Shown: positions 7,401 to 13,706 of the stretch, in pieces
Position numbering within the stretch: position 1 is the stretch's first letter
Layout of the letters: every line of letters starts with the position of its first letter
Source: Ktedonobacterales bacterium
GTDB lineage: Bacteria; Chloroflexota; Ktedonobacteria; Ktedonobacterales; JADMIN01
Direction: 5' to 3'
Length of the DNA stretch: 20,416 bases
NCBI GenBank assembly: GCA_025450405.1
Contig: JANWHL010000061.1
Location: forward strand, 1 to 20,416
The notes under the pieces: model-generated
Told to the model about the DNA's origin: nothing
Databases searched by the model: none
What the model saw: the letters and a program-made list of their open reading frames with translations, nothing else
Program-made: the position numbers and the translations under genes

Positions 7401-7812
7401 CGACGAGCAGCACTGGCCGATCGCCCCCGCGCCAGCGCTCGGCCACGCCCAGGAGGACACCATCCAGCACGGGCACGTCGCACGGCTCGGTGGTGTAGGC
7501 ACAGAGGAAGCAGTGCGCGGCCGCGCCAGAGAGGGCACCCCACACACCGCGGGGAGCCCGCGCGGGGGTGATCACATCGGCCGCGGCATGTTCGGGGAGG
7601 GGAGGGTTGGGGAGGGGAAGGTCGGCGCCAGGAAGAGCGGGGGCGATGGCATCGGGCGCCATGGGGCCGGCGGGTGTGGGCGCGGCGACATCGGCCGGAA
7701 CCGTCCCAGCCTGGGCCGCGCCATGCGGGGCAACGCCAGCCGGGGCTGAGCGCGCGAGGTCCGAGCGCGCCGCGGACAGGGGCGGACGCCGCGGGGGCTC
7801 GTGGGCGGCCAT
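4438..7812 (-). CDS. Dna2-like fusion: Cas4/RecB-type Fe-S nuclease plus superfamily 1 helicase
   Basis: This 1124-aa protein is predicted to unwind and cut DNA during repair or end processing. After a Pro/Ala-rich N-terminus, the PD-(D/E)XK nuclease shows 'IIHGAF' (H276), 'GRLDAL' (D362), 'LELKTS' (E375, K377) and QxxxY (Q393, Y397). C251 with C466, C469 and C475 forms the Cas4/AddB/Dna2-type [4Fe-4S] cysteine set. The Upf1/Dna2-like helicase follows: Walker A GPPGTGKT (698-705), motif Ia 'AFTNQAVDN' (726), Walker B DEAS (834), 'GDERQLPP' (858), 'QYRMHP' (900), 'VDRFQGGERE' (1031) and 'NVALTRAQRK' (1074). All catalytic residues appear intact. An extra C101-x2-C104-x6-C111 cluster lies at the N-terminus. 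The ATG has GGAGGT five bases upstream. The nuclease domain resembles Cas4, but there is no CRISPR context. Confidence 0.9.
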   Translation of the reverse strand: MAAHEPPRRPPLSAARSDLARSAPAGVAPHGAAQAGTVPADVAAPTPAGPMAPDAIAPALPGADLPLPNPPLPEHAAADVITPARAPRGVWGALSGAAAHCFLCAYTTEPCDVPVLDGVLLGVAERWRGGDRPVLLVATPPGERVAVVLEPRDRPLARDLARLTPEQRHALHLRVYHLRAPVPGAPVPAGSAPAAAPDAPADGAPADAAPGDPRPDGHGRYRTLRTTAASTVVLEPDLLLNITDINHAEYCVRQYILRRVVPSPPTAATLRGTIIHGAFKELLKGRAGEPAALLDQALRAQATDLALQDLPADVVAADAEPHLRALVRWYDSERQVLWRRAPAIRVETFVLAPDVGLKGRLDALWEDEHTSRLLELKTSTVRGDLPRREHRWQVYGYQTLLAARRPHRDDRRPAATLLYSGTPGQAEAHTLPFSLRELHRVLELRNALAIAHATGAVPDPPGERKCARCAIHRDCARAAPLLGWTPPPVEDTPAPESGADVAWFGRYHDLLALEGRAAEALARTLWTTSPEQRRAAGTALTALEPVGEPSETASGEWEYTFRCANLSELRDGDPVLLSDGDPIHGAAVTGTVLRITDREVVVWTPERIAGPRLLDRYAADIVHDRTVRNLWRWLDADPRLRALVRGELAPTFGEDVRDAVDAGATDDQDLPGRTDFNPGQRQAVARALAARDFLLVQGPPGTGKTRVVAEIIQRAVARGERVLVAAFTNQAVDNVLRRLLAEGYHDFVRLGHRQSVAAEIQPYRLAERAAARSASVGQGGVSTAAADGGEDVDPGHLREVLAGAPVVASTTATWASEHYDGAGTALAFDLAVVDEASQLTVPALVGALRFSPRFVLVGDERQLPPLVVSPEAAAGGLGRSLFADLLARWGETASVALTAQYRMHPTICAFPSREFYDSRLITAGHAREALLAVAAEDRPPAPFDPARPVVFLDVGPEEAHNGIGVDPARAPGGEKASRAQAEVAARVVLGLRARGVAAERIGVVAPYRAQVAAIRQRLAAAGETTVVVDTVDRFQGGEREVVVLAFGPDPARVAHPAGTLAAGAPFVADAHRLNVALTRAQRKLILIGDRAALARVPVLGRLVAHCGALYGGRGGIARVSGPST

Positions 7813-7918
7813 GGGTTACCTCCGGGATGCCGGCCACGGGGCCACATCGGGGTTCGGTTTCGGGAGCGCGCGATGGGAACAGTAATGGGACGGTCACGCG
7901 TATGCGGAACGTAGAGGC

Positions 7919-7949
7919 AGTGTAGGACGGATGGGTGGGGTCATGTCAA
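7919..7949 (-). promoter_or_regulatory. Predicted promoter of the nuclease-helicase gene
   Basis: On the minus strand a perfect TTGACA (7949-7944) is followed after 19 bases by TACACT (7924-7919, 4 of 6 matches). The spacer is longer than the optimal 17, so this is a moderate call. Transcription would begin near 7912, about 100 bases upstream of the ATG at 7812. This promoter and the nrdJ promoter point away from each other across 7813-8320. Confidence 0.4.
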
Positions 7950-8095
7950 GCCGGCCGCACGGCTCCGCGGGCGGCCGAGACAGGGGTGTTTGGGCTAGGC
8001 CGACCCGTCGCGGCTAGGTCGTCAGGGCTACGGTTGAGACGCATTATGGCAAGCTGCCACAAGATGTGCCGGGCGAGACACCAATCTGGGCTAGG

Positions 8096-8111
8096 ACGCA
8101 AGATGTTGTGG
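8096..8111 (+). promoter_or_regulatory. Candidate NrdR box 1 upstream of nrdJ
   Basis: ACGCAAGATGTTGTGG matches the published NrdR-box consensus (acaCwAtATaTwGtgt) at 12 of 16 positions, counted by eye, and is itself an imperfect palindrome. It ends 8 bases before the predicted -35 element of nrdJ. NrdR is the nucleotide-sensing repressor of ribonucleotide reductase genes in many bacteria. A weaker upstream copy of the left half (CCACAAGATGTG, from 8057) is also present. Confidence 0.5.
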
Positions 8112-8119
8112 TCCTGGTC

Positions 8120-8148
8120 TTGCGAAGTCGTACATGTTGTGGTAGAAT
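8120..8148 (+). promoter_or_regulatory. Predicted nrdJ promoter with candidate NrdR box 2 in its spacer
   Basis: TTGCGA (8120-8125) and TAGAAT (8143-8148) are separated by exactly 17 bases, each close to the housekeeping consensus. Transcription would start near 8155, leaving a leader of about 165 bases. The spacer contains GTCGTACATGTTGTGG (8127-8142). Its right half repeats that of NrdR box 1, and it begins exactly 31 bp after box 1 begins, about three helical turns. A repressor on both sites would cover the promoter. Confidence 0.55.
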
Positions 8149-8156
8149 CAGTCTGC

Positions 8157-8320
8157 GTGCCGCGGCACACCCAACGTGTTGTCGCGGCCGGGTTGTCTTG
8201 CCGCGCCCGTGGTGGTCCCGTGGTGAGGCCCTCAGATTGAGGGATCCCGTGGTCCACCGGCCGGCGCGGCGGAGTCGCGAGCCCGCGAAGAGCGAACCGC
8301 GAAGAGCGAGGGGAGCACAG
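8157..8320 (+). other. nrdJ 5' leader with small hairpins and tandem repeats
   Basis: This is the predicted untranslated leader of nrdJ. It contains a palindrome GTGCCGCGGCAC (8157-8168), a hairpin CCCTCA-GAT-TGAGGG (8229-8243), and a 13-base direct repeat CCGCGAAGAGCGA (8283-8295 and 8297-8309). The encoded enzyme is expected to need adenosylcobalamin, so a cobalamin riboswitch was looked for. No B12-box-like conserved core could be recognised, and the leader is shorter than a typical cobalamin riboswitch. No gene was seen in 7950-8095. Confidence 0.35.
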
Positions 8321-8347
8321 GTGAGCGGTCATCAGGTGAGCGGTCAA
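8318..8347 (+). repeat. 15-bp tandem duplication across the nrdJ start codon
   Basis: CAGGTGAGCGGTCAT (8318-8332) is followed directly by CAGGTGAGCGGTCAA (8333-8347), which differs only in the last base. Each copy holds an in-frame GTG (8321 and 8336), so the duplication doubled the possible start codon and the N-terminal 'QVSG'. The first GTG is preferred because GAGGGGAG lies just upstream; the second has no purine-rich site at the right distance. Confidence 0.7.
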
Positions 8348-11300
8348 CATGAGGAGCCCGCGGAGCGGCGGGCCACAGCCACGTCGCCCGCCCGGCAGCA
8401 GCCGGGGTCCTGGTCCGAGCCGGCCGCGCGCGTCCTGCGCGAGCGATACCTGCTGCGCGACGCCGAGGGCAAGGTGGTGGAGACGCCGGACGACCTCTGC
8501 TGGCGCGTGGCGCGAGCGGTGGCGTCGGCGGAGGACGCTTATAGCGCGCGGTCGGGACGCACGGCGGCGGACGAGGCTGCCGCCTTCTACGACCTGATGG
8601 CCAGTCACCGCTTCCTGCCCAACTCGCCCACCCTGATGAACGCGGGCAAGGGCAACAACCTCCAGTTGTCGGCGTGCTACGTGGTGCCCGTCTCCGACAG
8701 CCTGGATGGCATCTTCGAGGCGGTCAAGCACGCCGCGCTGATCCATCAGTCAGGGGGCGGGTGCGTCGCCGGCGACGCGCACGTCTTCACGACCTTCTGC
8801 GGCGTGGAGGCTATCGCCACGCTCTACGATCGGGTGCGCGCCACTGGCCGCGCCGAAGAGGACCGCGGCAATCACGCCGTCATGGACGTGACGGACCTCG
8901 ACATTCGGACGATGGCCCTGGACCCCGCGCACGGCTCATACGAACCGGCCCAGGTGACGCACCTCTGGCGTTACGATGTGCCGCTGGCTGACCAGGTGCG
9001 CGTGCGGGCGGCCAACGGGCTGGAGGTCACGACCAGCCGCTGGCATCCGTTCATGGTCTTCGACGGCACCGGGCTGGTCGAGCGCCGCGCCGATGAGCTG
9101 CGGCCGGGTGACGTGCTGCCCACGCCCAACGCCTCGGTGCGCCAGGCGTGGCCCCACACGGCGTATCGCGAGGTAGCCGGCGTGCGGCTGGACGAGGAGA
9201 TCGCCTGGCTCCTGGGCTTCTACCTCGGCGACGGCTCCCTCGGCTGGGCCAAGGTGCCCAACAGCAAGCCGCGGCGGCTCAAGCTCCGCTGGCGCCTCTT
9301 CGACGGCCGCACCGCCTCGCTCGAACGGGCGCGCTCCATTCTGGCGCGCCGCTTCGACGTCCATGTCGCGATCCAGCGCGACGCCCGCGGCCTCTACTCG
9401 CTCACCACAGCGGACAGCGGCTTCATCGCCCAGTTCCGCTCCCTGCTCGAGGTCTACCCCGGACCGAAGGGTGAACTGCCCTTCCCGGAGATGGTGGCCA
9501 AGTCGCCGCTCTCGGTGGTGGGCGCCTTCCTCGCCGGCCTGGTGGACTCGGATGGTTATGTGGACAGCGCGCGCGACCGCGTGACCTTTACCACGCAGTC
9601 GGAGTATCTGGCGCGCAAGGTGCACACGCTCTGCGCCCTGCTCGGCCTGGCCCCAGCCCTCCGCGCGCGCGCGCCGCAAGGGCGCGGGCGGATGACGGTG
9701 CATGAGGTCAAGCTGGCTGGCGAGCCGCTGGTCGACGACCTGCGCACCCTGCTCGGCCCGCACCTGACCGACACGCTGAAGGCGGGCCGGCTCGCCCGTG
9801 CGGACGCCCAGGCCGCGGGCGCGCATGAGCACACCACCGCGCCCCGCCTGCCGATCCCCTTCGCGGCGGTGGAGGATCTCCTGCGAGACGCCGGGGTCGA
9901 GACGACGACCACGGCGATCCACCGCCACCCGGTGCGCGTTGGCGAGCGCGAGATCTGGCTGCATCGCTGGAAGGAAGGCCAGGGCGTCAACGGCGCCAAG
10001 CTGGTCGAGGTCGTGGGGGCGCTGCGTCCGCTGGTGGACGCGCCCTCCCAGGGTCGGCTGGACGTGCTGGAGCATCTGGCGCACGGGGCGACCACGGTCA
10101 CGGATATCTCATCCCCGAGCGCGAGCGTGTCGTTCTACGATTTCACCGTCGCGGATCACAGCACCTATCTGGCCGGCACCAACGGCCTGACCGCCATCCA
10201 CAACACTGGCTTCAGCTTCAGCCGCCTGCGTCCCGAGGGCAGCATGGTTGCGTCTACGCACGGCGTCGCGAGCGGCCCGGTGAGCTTCATGAAGATTTTC
10301 GATGGAGCAACCGAGGCAGTGAAACAAGGGGGTACGCGTCGCGGTGCGAATATGGGTATATTGCGAGTTGATCACCCCGATATCTTGAAGTTCATCGACT
10401 GCAAGCGCGACGGCTCGGTCACCAACTTCAACATCTCGGTGGCGATCACCGACACCTTCATGGCCGCGCTGGAGGCTGACGGCGAGTACGACCTCGTCGA
10501 CCCGCACACGAAGGAGGGCGTGGGCCGCCTGCGCGCCCGTGAGGTGATGGACCGCATCGTAGCGGCCGCCTGGGCCACCGGCGATCCCGGCCTGGTCTTC
10601 ATCGACCGCGCCAACCACTCGCCGGCCAACCCGATCCCGGACCTCGAGCAGCTGGAGGCCACCAACCCCTGCGTCGTCGGCGCGACCCGTCTCGCGACCA
10701 GCCGCGGCCTCGTGCGCATGGACGTTCTGTATGCCAGCGGCGAGGATCTGGTGGTGGCGACCGATGCGCGCGCGCCCGGCCAGGTGGCGGAGCTGGTGGC
10801 CAACGGCGTGCCGCACTCTGACGGCCTCGGCGTGGTCCCGCGCGCCGCCGTGCCGGTCTTCGCCACGGGCAAGCGGGTGCCAGTCCGCCGGCTCGTCACC
10901 AGCCATGGCATCGAGATCACGGCCACGCCGAACCACCGCTTCCTCACCCCCACGGGCTATACGCCGCTCGACCAGCTGCGGACTGGCGACACGCTGCTCT
11001 TGCAGAGCGGCGAGGGCGCCTGGTCCGCCGAGCGGGCACTGCCGCCGATCGCGTACGGCGCGCGCAGCCAGTCGCGGCTGGCGGCGAAGTTGGCGCGCGG
11101 CGATGCCCAGCCGCCCACCGAGTGGTCGGCCGAGGTCGGCGAGGTGCTGGGGTCTGTCCTCGGCGATGGCTACGTACGCCGTGGGGACACGGCCGACAAC
11201 GTCGGCATCGCCGTGGGCGCGGAGGACGAATCCGTCACCGCGACCCTGCGAGAGCGTTTCCAGCGCTGGTTTGGTCTGGCGGGCAACGTCACCAGGCGGC

Positions 11301-13648
11301 AGGGCCACGATCAGATCACCTATGCGGGATGCGCCGCCACCTTCCTGATGGGTCTCGGCCTTACCGCCGTCCCAGCCCATGAGAAGCGGGTGCCCGAGAG
11401 CGTCTTCGCCGCGCCGCGCGACGCCGTGATCGGCTTCCTGCGCGGCCTCTTCAGCGCCGATGGCGGCGTCCAGATCGGGAGCCCGGAGACGGGGACATGC
11501 AGCGTACGGCTCGCCACCTCTTCGAAGGGGCTGGCCCAGGACGTCCAGCAGCTGCTGCTGAACCTGGGCATCGTGAGCGCCATCCGGCTGCGCCGTGAGG
11601 CGGGCATCACCGTGCTGCCGAACGCCGCGCGCGAGGCGGCTGAGTACGCGACGTGCGCTCAGTATGAGGTGATCATCGATAAGGCCAACCGCGACCGCTT
11701 CGCCGAGGTCGTCGGCTTCCTCCAGCAGCGCAAGCAGGAGCGCCTGCGCACCTGGATCGCCAACAAGCGGCAGGCCTCCAATGTCGAGCCGTTCACCACG
11801 CGGGTCGCGCTGATCGAGGATGCCGGCACCGCCGACGTCTACGACACCACGGTGCCGCTCGTCCATGCGATCATCGTCAACGGCCTGGCGACGGCGAACT
11901 GCGGTGAGCAATGGCTCGGCCCGTACGACGCGTGCAACCTCGGCTCAATCAACCTCGGGCTGTTCGTCCACGGCGGAGAGATCGACTGGACGGCGCTGGA
12001 GGCGACCACCCGCGAGTGCACGCGCTTCCTCGACGACGTGATCGATATCAACCCCTATCCGCTCTCTGAGGTGCGTGAGCAGGTGACGGCCAACCGCCGC
12101 ATCGGCCTGGGCATCATGGGGTGGGCCGACCTGCTCTTCAAGCTGGGCATTCGCTACGACAGCGACGAGGCCATCCAGCTTGGCGAGCGCGTGATGGTGG
12201 CCATCCGCGACTGGTCCACCGACGAGTCGCGGCGGATGGCCGAGGTACGCGATCCCTTCCCGCACTGGGCGCAGAGCATCTATCGCGATGGTCCGCCGCT
12301 GCGCAACGCCACGCGCACGACCGTGGCGCCGACGGGCTCGATCAGCATCCTGGCCGACTGCTCCTCGGGCATCGAGCCGATCTTCGCGCTGGCCTTCCAG
12401 CACCGTGTGAAGCAGCCGGATGGCAGCTACCGGGTACTCGACTTCGTCAACCCGCTCTTCGTGGACGCTTTGGAGGCGAGTGATGTCGCCGACAAGGACG
12501 CCGTGCTGGCGCATGTCAAGGAGCACGGGACGCTGCACGGCCACCCGGCCGCCGACGACCCCGCCCTGCGCGCCTTCGTGACGGCGCACGAGGTGGACCC
12601 CGAGTGGCACATCAAAATGCAGGCGGCTTTCCAACGCGGTGTAAACAATTCTATTTCAAAAACTATCAATCTGCCGAACAGCGCGACGTACGACGACGTC
12701 AGCCGGGCGTACCTCCAGGCCTGGGAGCTCGGCTGCCTCGGCATCACCATCTTCCGCGATGGCTGCAAGGGCGAGCAGGTGCTCAACGCCGGCGTCAAGC
12801 CGGCGGAGGCCGCCCCGGTTGCCCAGACCGCACCTGCCACGGCAGCCACCGAGACGGCACAGGCCCCGCGCGCGAGCACCGAGGCCGACCCCGACATCGC
12901 CACCGCGGAGGCCGTCGTCACCCCAAGCGTTGCCACGGCCGTGGCCAGCACCGAGCCGGTCAGCGTCACACCGAGCGCCGCGCCGCCGAGCCCAGCCCGC
13001 GACCCGCGCCGCTATCCTGGCGGGTTCAAGGTGCGGCCGGAGGTGGTCCAGGGCTACACGCGCCAGGTGCGCGCGCCCGAGGGCAAGGCCAATGTCACCC
13101 TCAACAGCGACCAGGACGGCCTCTTCGAGGTCTTCCTCAACATCGGCAAGGCGGGCTCGGATGTCGCCGCGCTGGCGGAGGCGCTGGGCCGGCTGATCTC
13201 CATCTATCTGCAGGTGGAGAGTCCTCTCACCCAGAACGAGCGCGCCGAGGAGGTGGCCCACCAGCTCCGCTCGATCGGCGGCAGCAGCTCGATCGGATTT
13301 GGCATGGACCGGGTCCGTTCGCTGCCGGATGCGGTAGCACGCGCCCTGGAGTCGCACCTCGCCGGGACGGCTGGTGGGGTCAGCGTCTCGGGGAGCGCTC
13401 CCGCGGGCGACGAGATGGAGACACCGGCGGGGCCGGCCGGCGATGCCCACGGCGCCGCCACCGCCGCGAGCGGTGGCGGCGGGCACGCGGCGGGTGGCCT
13501 CACCAACGGGCATAGCGCCGGGCTCGGCATGGGCGCACTGGCGCTCTACACGGTGACCGGCAATCTGTGTCCTCACTGCGGCTGCAACACGATGGTCTAC
13601 GAGGAGGGTTGTAAGAAGTGCTATAGCTGCGGCCATAGCGAGTGCTGA
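8321..13648 (+). CDS. nrdJ: Class II adenosylcobalamin-dependent ribonucleotide reductase, precursor with two inteins
   Basis: NrdJ reduces ribonucleotides to deoxyribonucleotides with a B12-generated thiyl radical, independently of oxygen. The precursor is 1775 aa. Removing the inteins at 8762-10204 and 10670-11899 leaves 884 aa (147 + 155 + 582). In mature numbering the substrate-reducing pair is C119 ('LSACYVV') and C314 ('PYDACNLGSINL'), and the radical site is 'NPCGEQ' with N301, C303 and E305. The C303-to-C314 spacing of 11 equals that of the Lactobacillus leichmannii enzyme. Further landmarks are 'SGGG|TGFSFSRLRP', 'TRRGANMG', 'SISKTINLP' and 'APTGSISILADCSSGIEP'. An Ala/Pro/Thr-rich linker (about 12790-13010) leads to a TSCPD-like domain and a C-terminal cysteine-rich tail ('CPHCGC...CKKCYSCGHSEC') for redox exchange. 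GTG at 8321 has GAGGGGAG upstream; the frame's longer upstream part lies in the promoter and leader. Two AT-rich islands (10293-10390, 12641-12670) stand out. Confidence 0.95.
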   Translation: MSGHQVSGQHEEPAERRATATSPARQQPGSWSEPAARVLRERYLLRDAEGKVVETPDDLCWRVARAVASAEDAYSARSGRTAADEAAAFYDLMASHRFLPNSPTLMNAGKGNNLQLSACYVVPVSDSLDGIFEAVKHAALIHQSGGGCVAGDAHVFTTFCGVEAIATLYDRVRATGRAEEDRGNHAVMDVTDLDIRTMALDPAHGSYEPAQVTHLWRYDVPLADQVRVRAANGLEVTTSRWHPFMVFDGTGLVERRADELRPGDVLPTPNASVRQAWPHTAYREVAGVRLDEEIAWLLGFYLGDGSLGWAKVPNSKPRRLKLRWRLFDGRTASLERARSILARRFDVHVAIQRDARGLYSLTTADSGFIAQFRSLLEVYPGPKGELPFPEMVAKSPLSVVGAFLAGLVDSDGYVDSARDRVTFTTQSEYLARKVHTLCALLGLAPALRARAPQGRGRMTVHEVKLAGEPLVDDLRTLLGPHLTDTLKAGRLARADAQAAGAHEHTTAPRLPIPFAAVEDLLRDAGVETTTTAIHRHPVRVGEREIWLHRWKEGQGVNGAKLVEVVGALRPLVDAPSQGRLDVLEHLAHGATTVTDISSPSASVSFYDFTVADHSTYLAGTNGLTAIHNTGFSFSRLRPEGSMVASTHGVASGPVSFMKIFDGATEAVKQGGTRRGANMGILRVDHPDILKFIDCKRDGSVTNFNISVAITDTFMAALEADGEYDLVDPHTKEGVGRLRAREVMDRIVAAAWATGDPGLVFIDRANHSPANPIPDLEQLEATNPCVVGATRLATSRGLVRMDVLYASGEDLVVATDARAPGQVAELVANGVPHSDGLGVVPRAAVPVFATGKRVPVRRLVTSHGIEITATPNHRFLTPTGYTPLDQLRTGDTLLLQSGEGAWSAERALPPIAYGARSQSRLAAKLARGDAQPPTEWSAEVGEVLGSVLGDGYVRRGDTADNVGIAVGAEDESVTATLRERFQRWFGLAGNVTRRQGHDQITYAGCAATFLMGLGLTAVPAHEKRVPESVFAAPRDAVIGFLRGLFSADGGVQIGSPETGTCSVRLATSSKGLAQDVQQLLLNLGIVSAIRLRREAGITVLPNAAREAAEYATCAQYEVIIDKANRDRFAEVVGFLQQRKQERLRTWIANKRQASNVEPFTTRVALIEDAGTADVYDTTVPLVHAIIVNGLATANCGEQWLGPYDACNLGSINLGLFVHGGEIDWTALEATTRECTRFLDDVIDINPYPLSEVREQVTANRRIGLGIMGWADLLFKLGIRYDSDEAIQLGERVMVAIRDWSTDESRRMAEVRDPFPHWAQSIYRDGPPLRNATRTTVAPTGSISILADCSSGIEPIFALAFQHRVKQPDGSYRVLDFVNPLFVDALEASDVADKDAVLAHVKEHGTLHGHPAADDPALRAFVTAHEVDPEWHIKMQAAFQRGVNNSISKTINLPNSATYDDVSRAYLQAWELGCLGITIFRDGCKGEQVLNAGVKPAEAAPVAQTAPATAATETAQAPRASTEADPDIATAEAVVTPSVATAVASTEPVSVTPSAAPPSPARDPRRYPGGFKVRPEVVQGYTRQVRAPEGKANVTLNSDQDGLFEVFLNIGKAGSDVAALAEALGRLISIYLQVESPLTQNERAEEVAHQLRSIGGSSSIGFGMDRVRSLPDAVARALESHLAGTAGGVSVSGSAPAGDEMETPAGPAGDAHGAATAASGGGGHAAGGLTNGHSAGLGMGALALYTVTGNLCPHCGCNTMVYEEGCKKCYSCGHSEC
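8762..10204 (+). other. Intein 1 of NrdJ (LAGLIDADG homing-endonuclease intein, 481 aa)
   Basis: This is an in-frame protein intron between the host residues SGGG and TGFSFS, inside a strictly conserved reductase loop. It begins with Cys1 (TGC 8762-8764) and ends 'TAIHN' (H480, N481), with Thr as the +1 nucleophile. The splicing domain shows block B 'TTSRWHPF' (90-97) and block F 'FYDFTVADHSTYLAG' (458-472). A LAGLIDADG endonuclease is embedded: 'LLGFYLGDGS' (150-159) and 'LAGLVDSDGY' (257-266), both acidic residues present, so it may still be active. The region at about 360-450 is an extra helical segment. GC content and codon use match the host gene, which argues against very recent arrival. 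The canonical H-N end and Cys1 predict normal splicing. Confidence 0.93.
10670..11899 (+). other. Intein 2 of NrdJ (LAGLIDADG intein, 410 aa, non-canonical A-N end)
   Basis: This is the second in-frame intein, between host residues NP and CGEQ. The +1 nucleophile is therefore the enzyme's own radical cysteine (TGC 11900-11902), and the reductase cannot work until this intein leaves. It begins with Cys1 (TGC 10670-10672). Block B is 'TATPNHRF' (84-91, H89), and the endonuclease motifs are 'VLGSVLGDGYV' (159-169) and 'FLRGLFSADGGV' (256-267). Block F is 'VYDTTVPLVHAIIVNG' (390-405). It ends 'LATAN' (A409, N410), so the usual penultimate histidine is replaced by alanine. Inteins without that histidine are known and can splice, often with other residues compensating; activity here is inferred. 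Base composition matches the host. Confidence 0.92.
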
Positions 13649-13670
13649 GCGCCGCGACGCTTGGGGTACG

Positions 13671-13706
13671 GGCTGGCGGCGGGGCGCATGCGCCCCGCCG
13701 CCAGCC
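13671..13706. terminator. Perfect 36-bp palindrome after nrdJ, probable terminator
   Basis: Two perfectly complementary 18-base arms meet without a spacer: GGCTGGCGGCGGGGCGCA (13671-13688) and its complement (13689-13706). The palindrome starts 22 bases after the nrdJ stop codon. It would form a very stable, GC-only hairpin in RNA, but the sequence after it (GTTCGTATGG) is not a U-tract. It is most likely a transcript end or stability element of nrdJ. Confidence 0.55.

Noticed and set aside
4429..7749. Two long plus-strand frames (4429-6036 and 6061-7749) opposite the nuclease-helicase
   Set aside because: They mirror the codon bias of the real minus-strand gene, whose nuclease and helicase motifs are all intact; they contain no recognisable domain.
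8155..8320. Cobalamin riboswitch in the nrdJ leader
   Set aside because: No B12-box-like core was recognised, the leader is short, and NrdR-type sites already offer a regulatory explanation.
8762..11899. Group I or II introns or inserted transposons in nrdJ
   Set aside because: The insertions are in frame over their full length, with intein start, block B, LAGLIDADG, block F and C-terminal Asn motifs.
8936..11911. Two long minus-strand frames (8936-10084 and 10109-11911) opposite nrdJ
   Set aside because: They are shadows of the GC-biased inteins and reductase exons, with no ribosome sites and no domain content.
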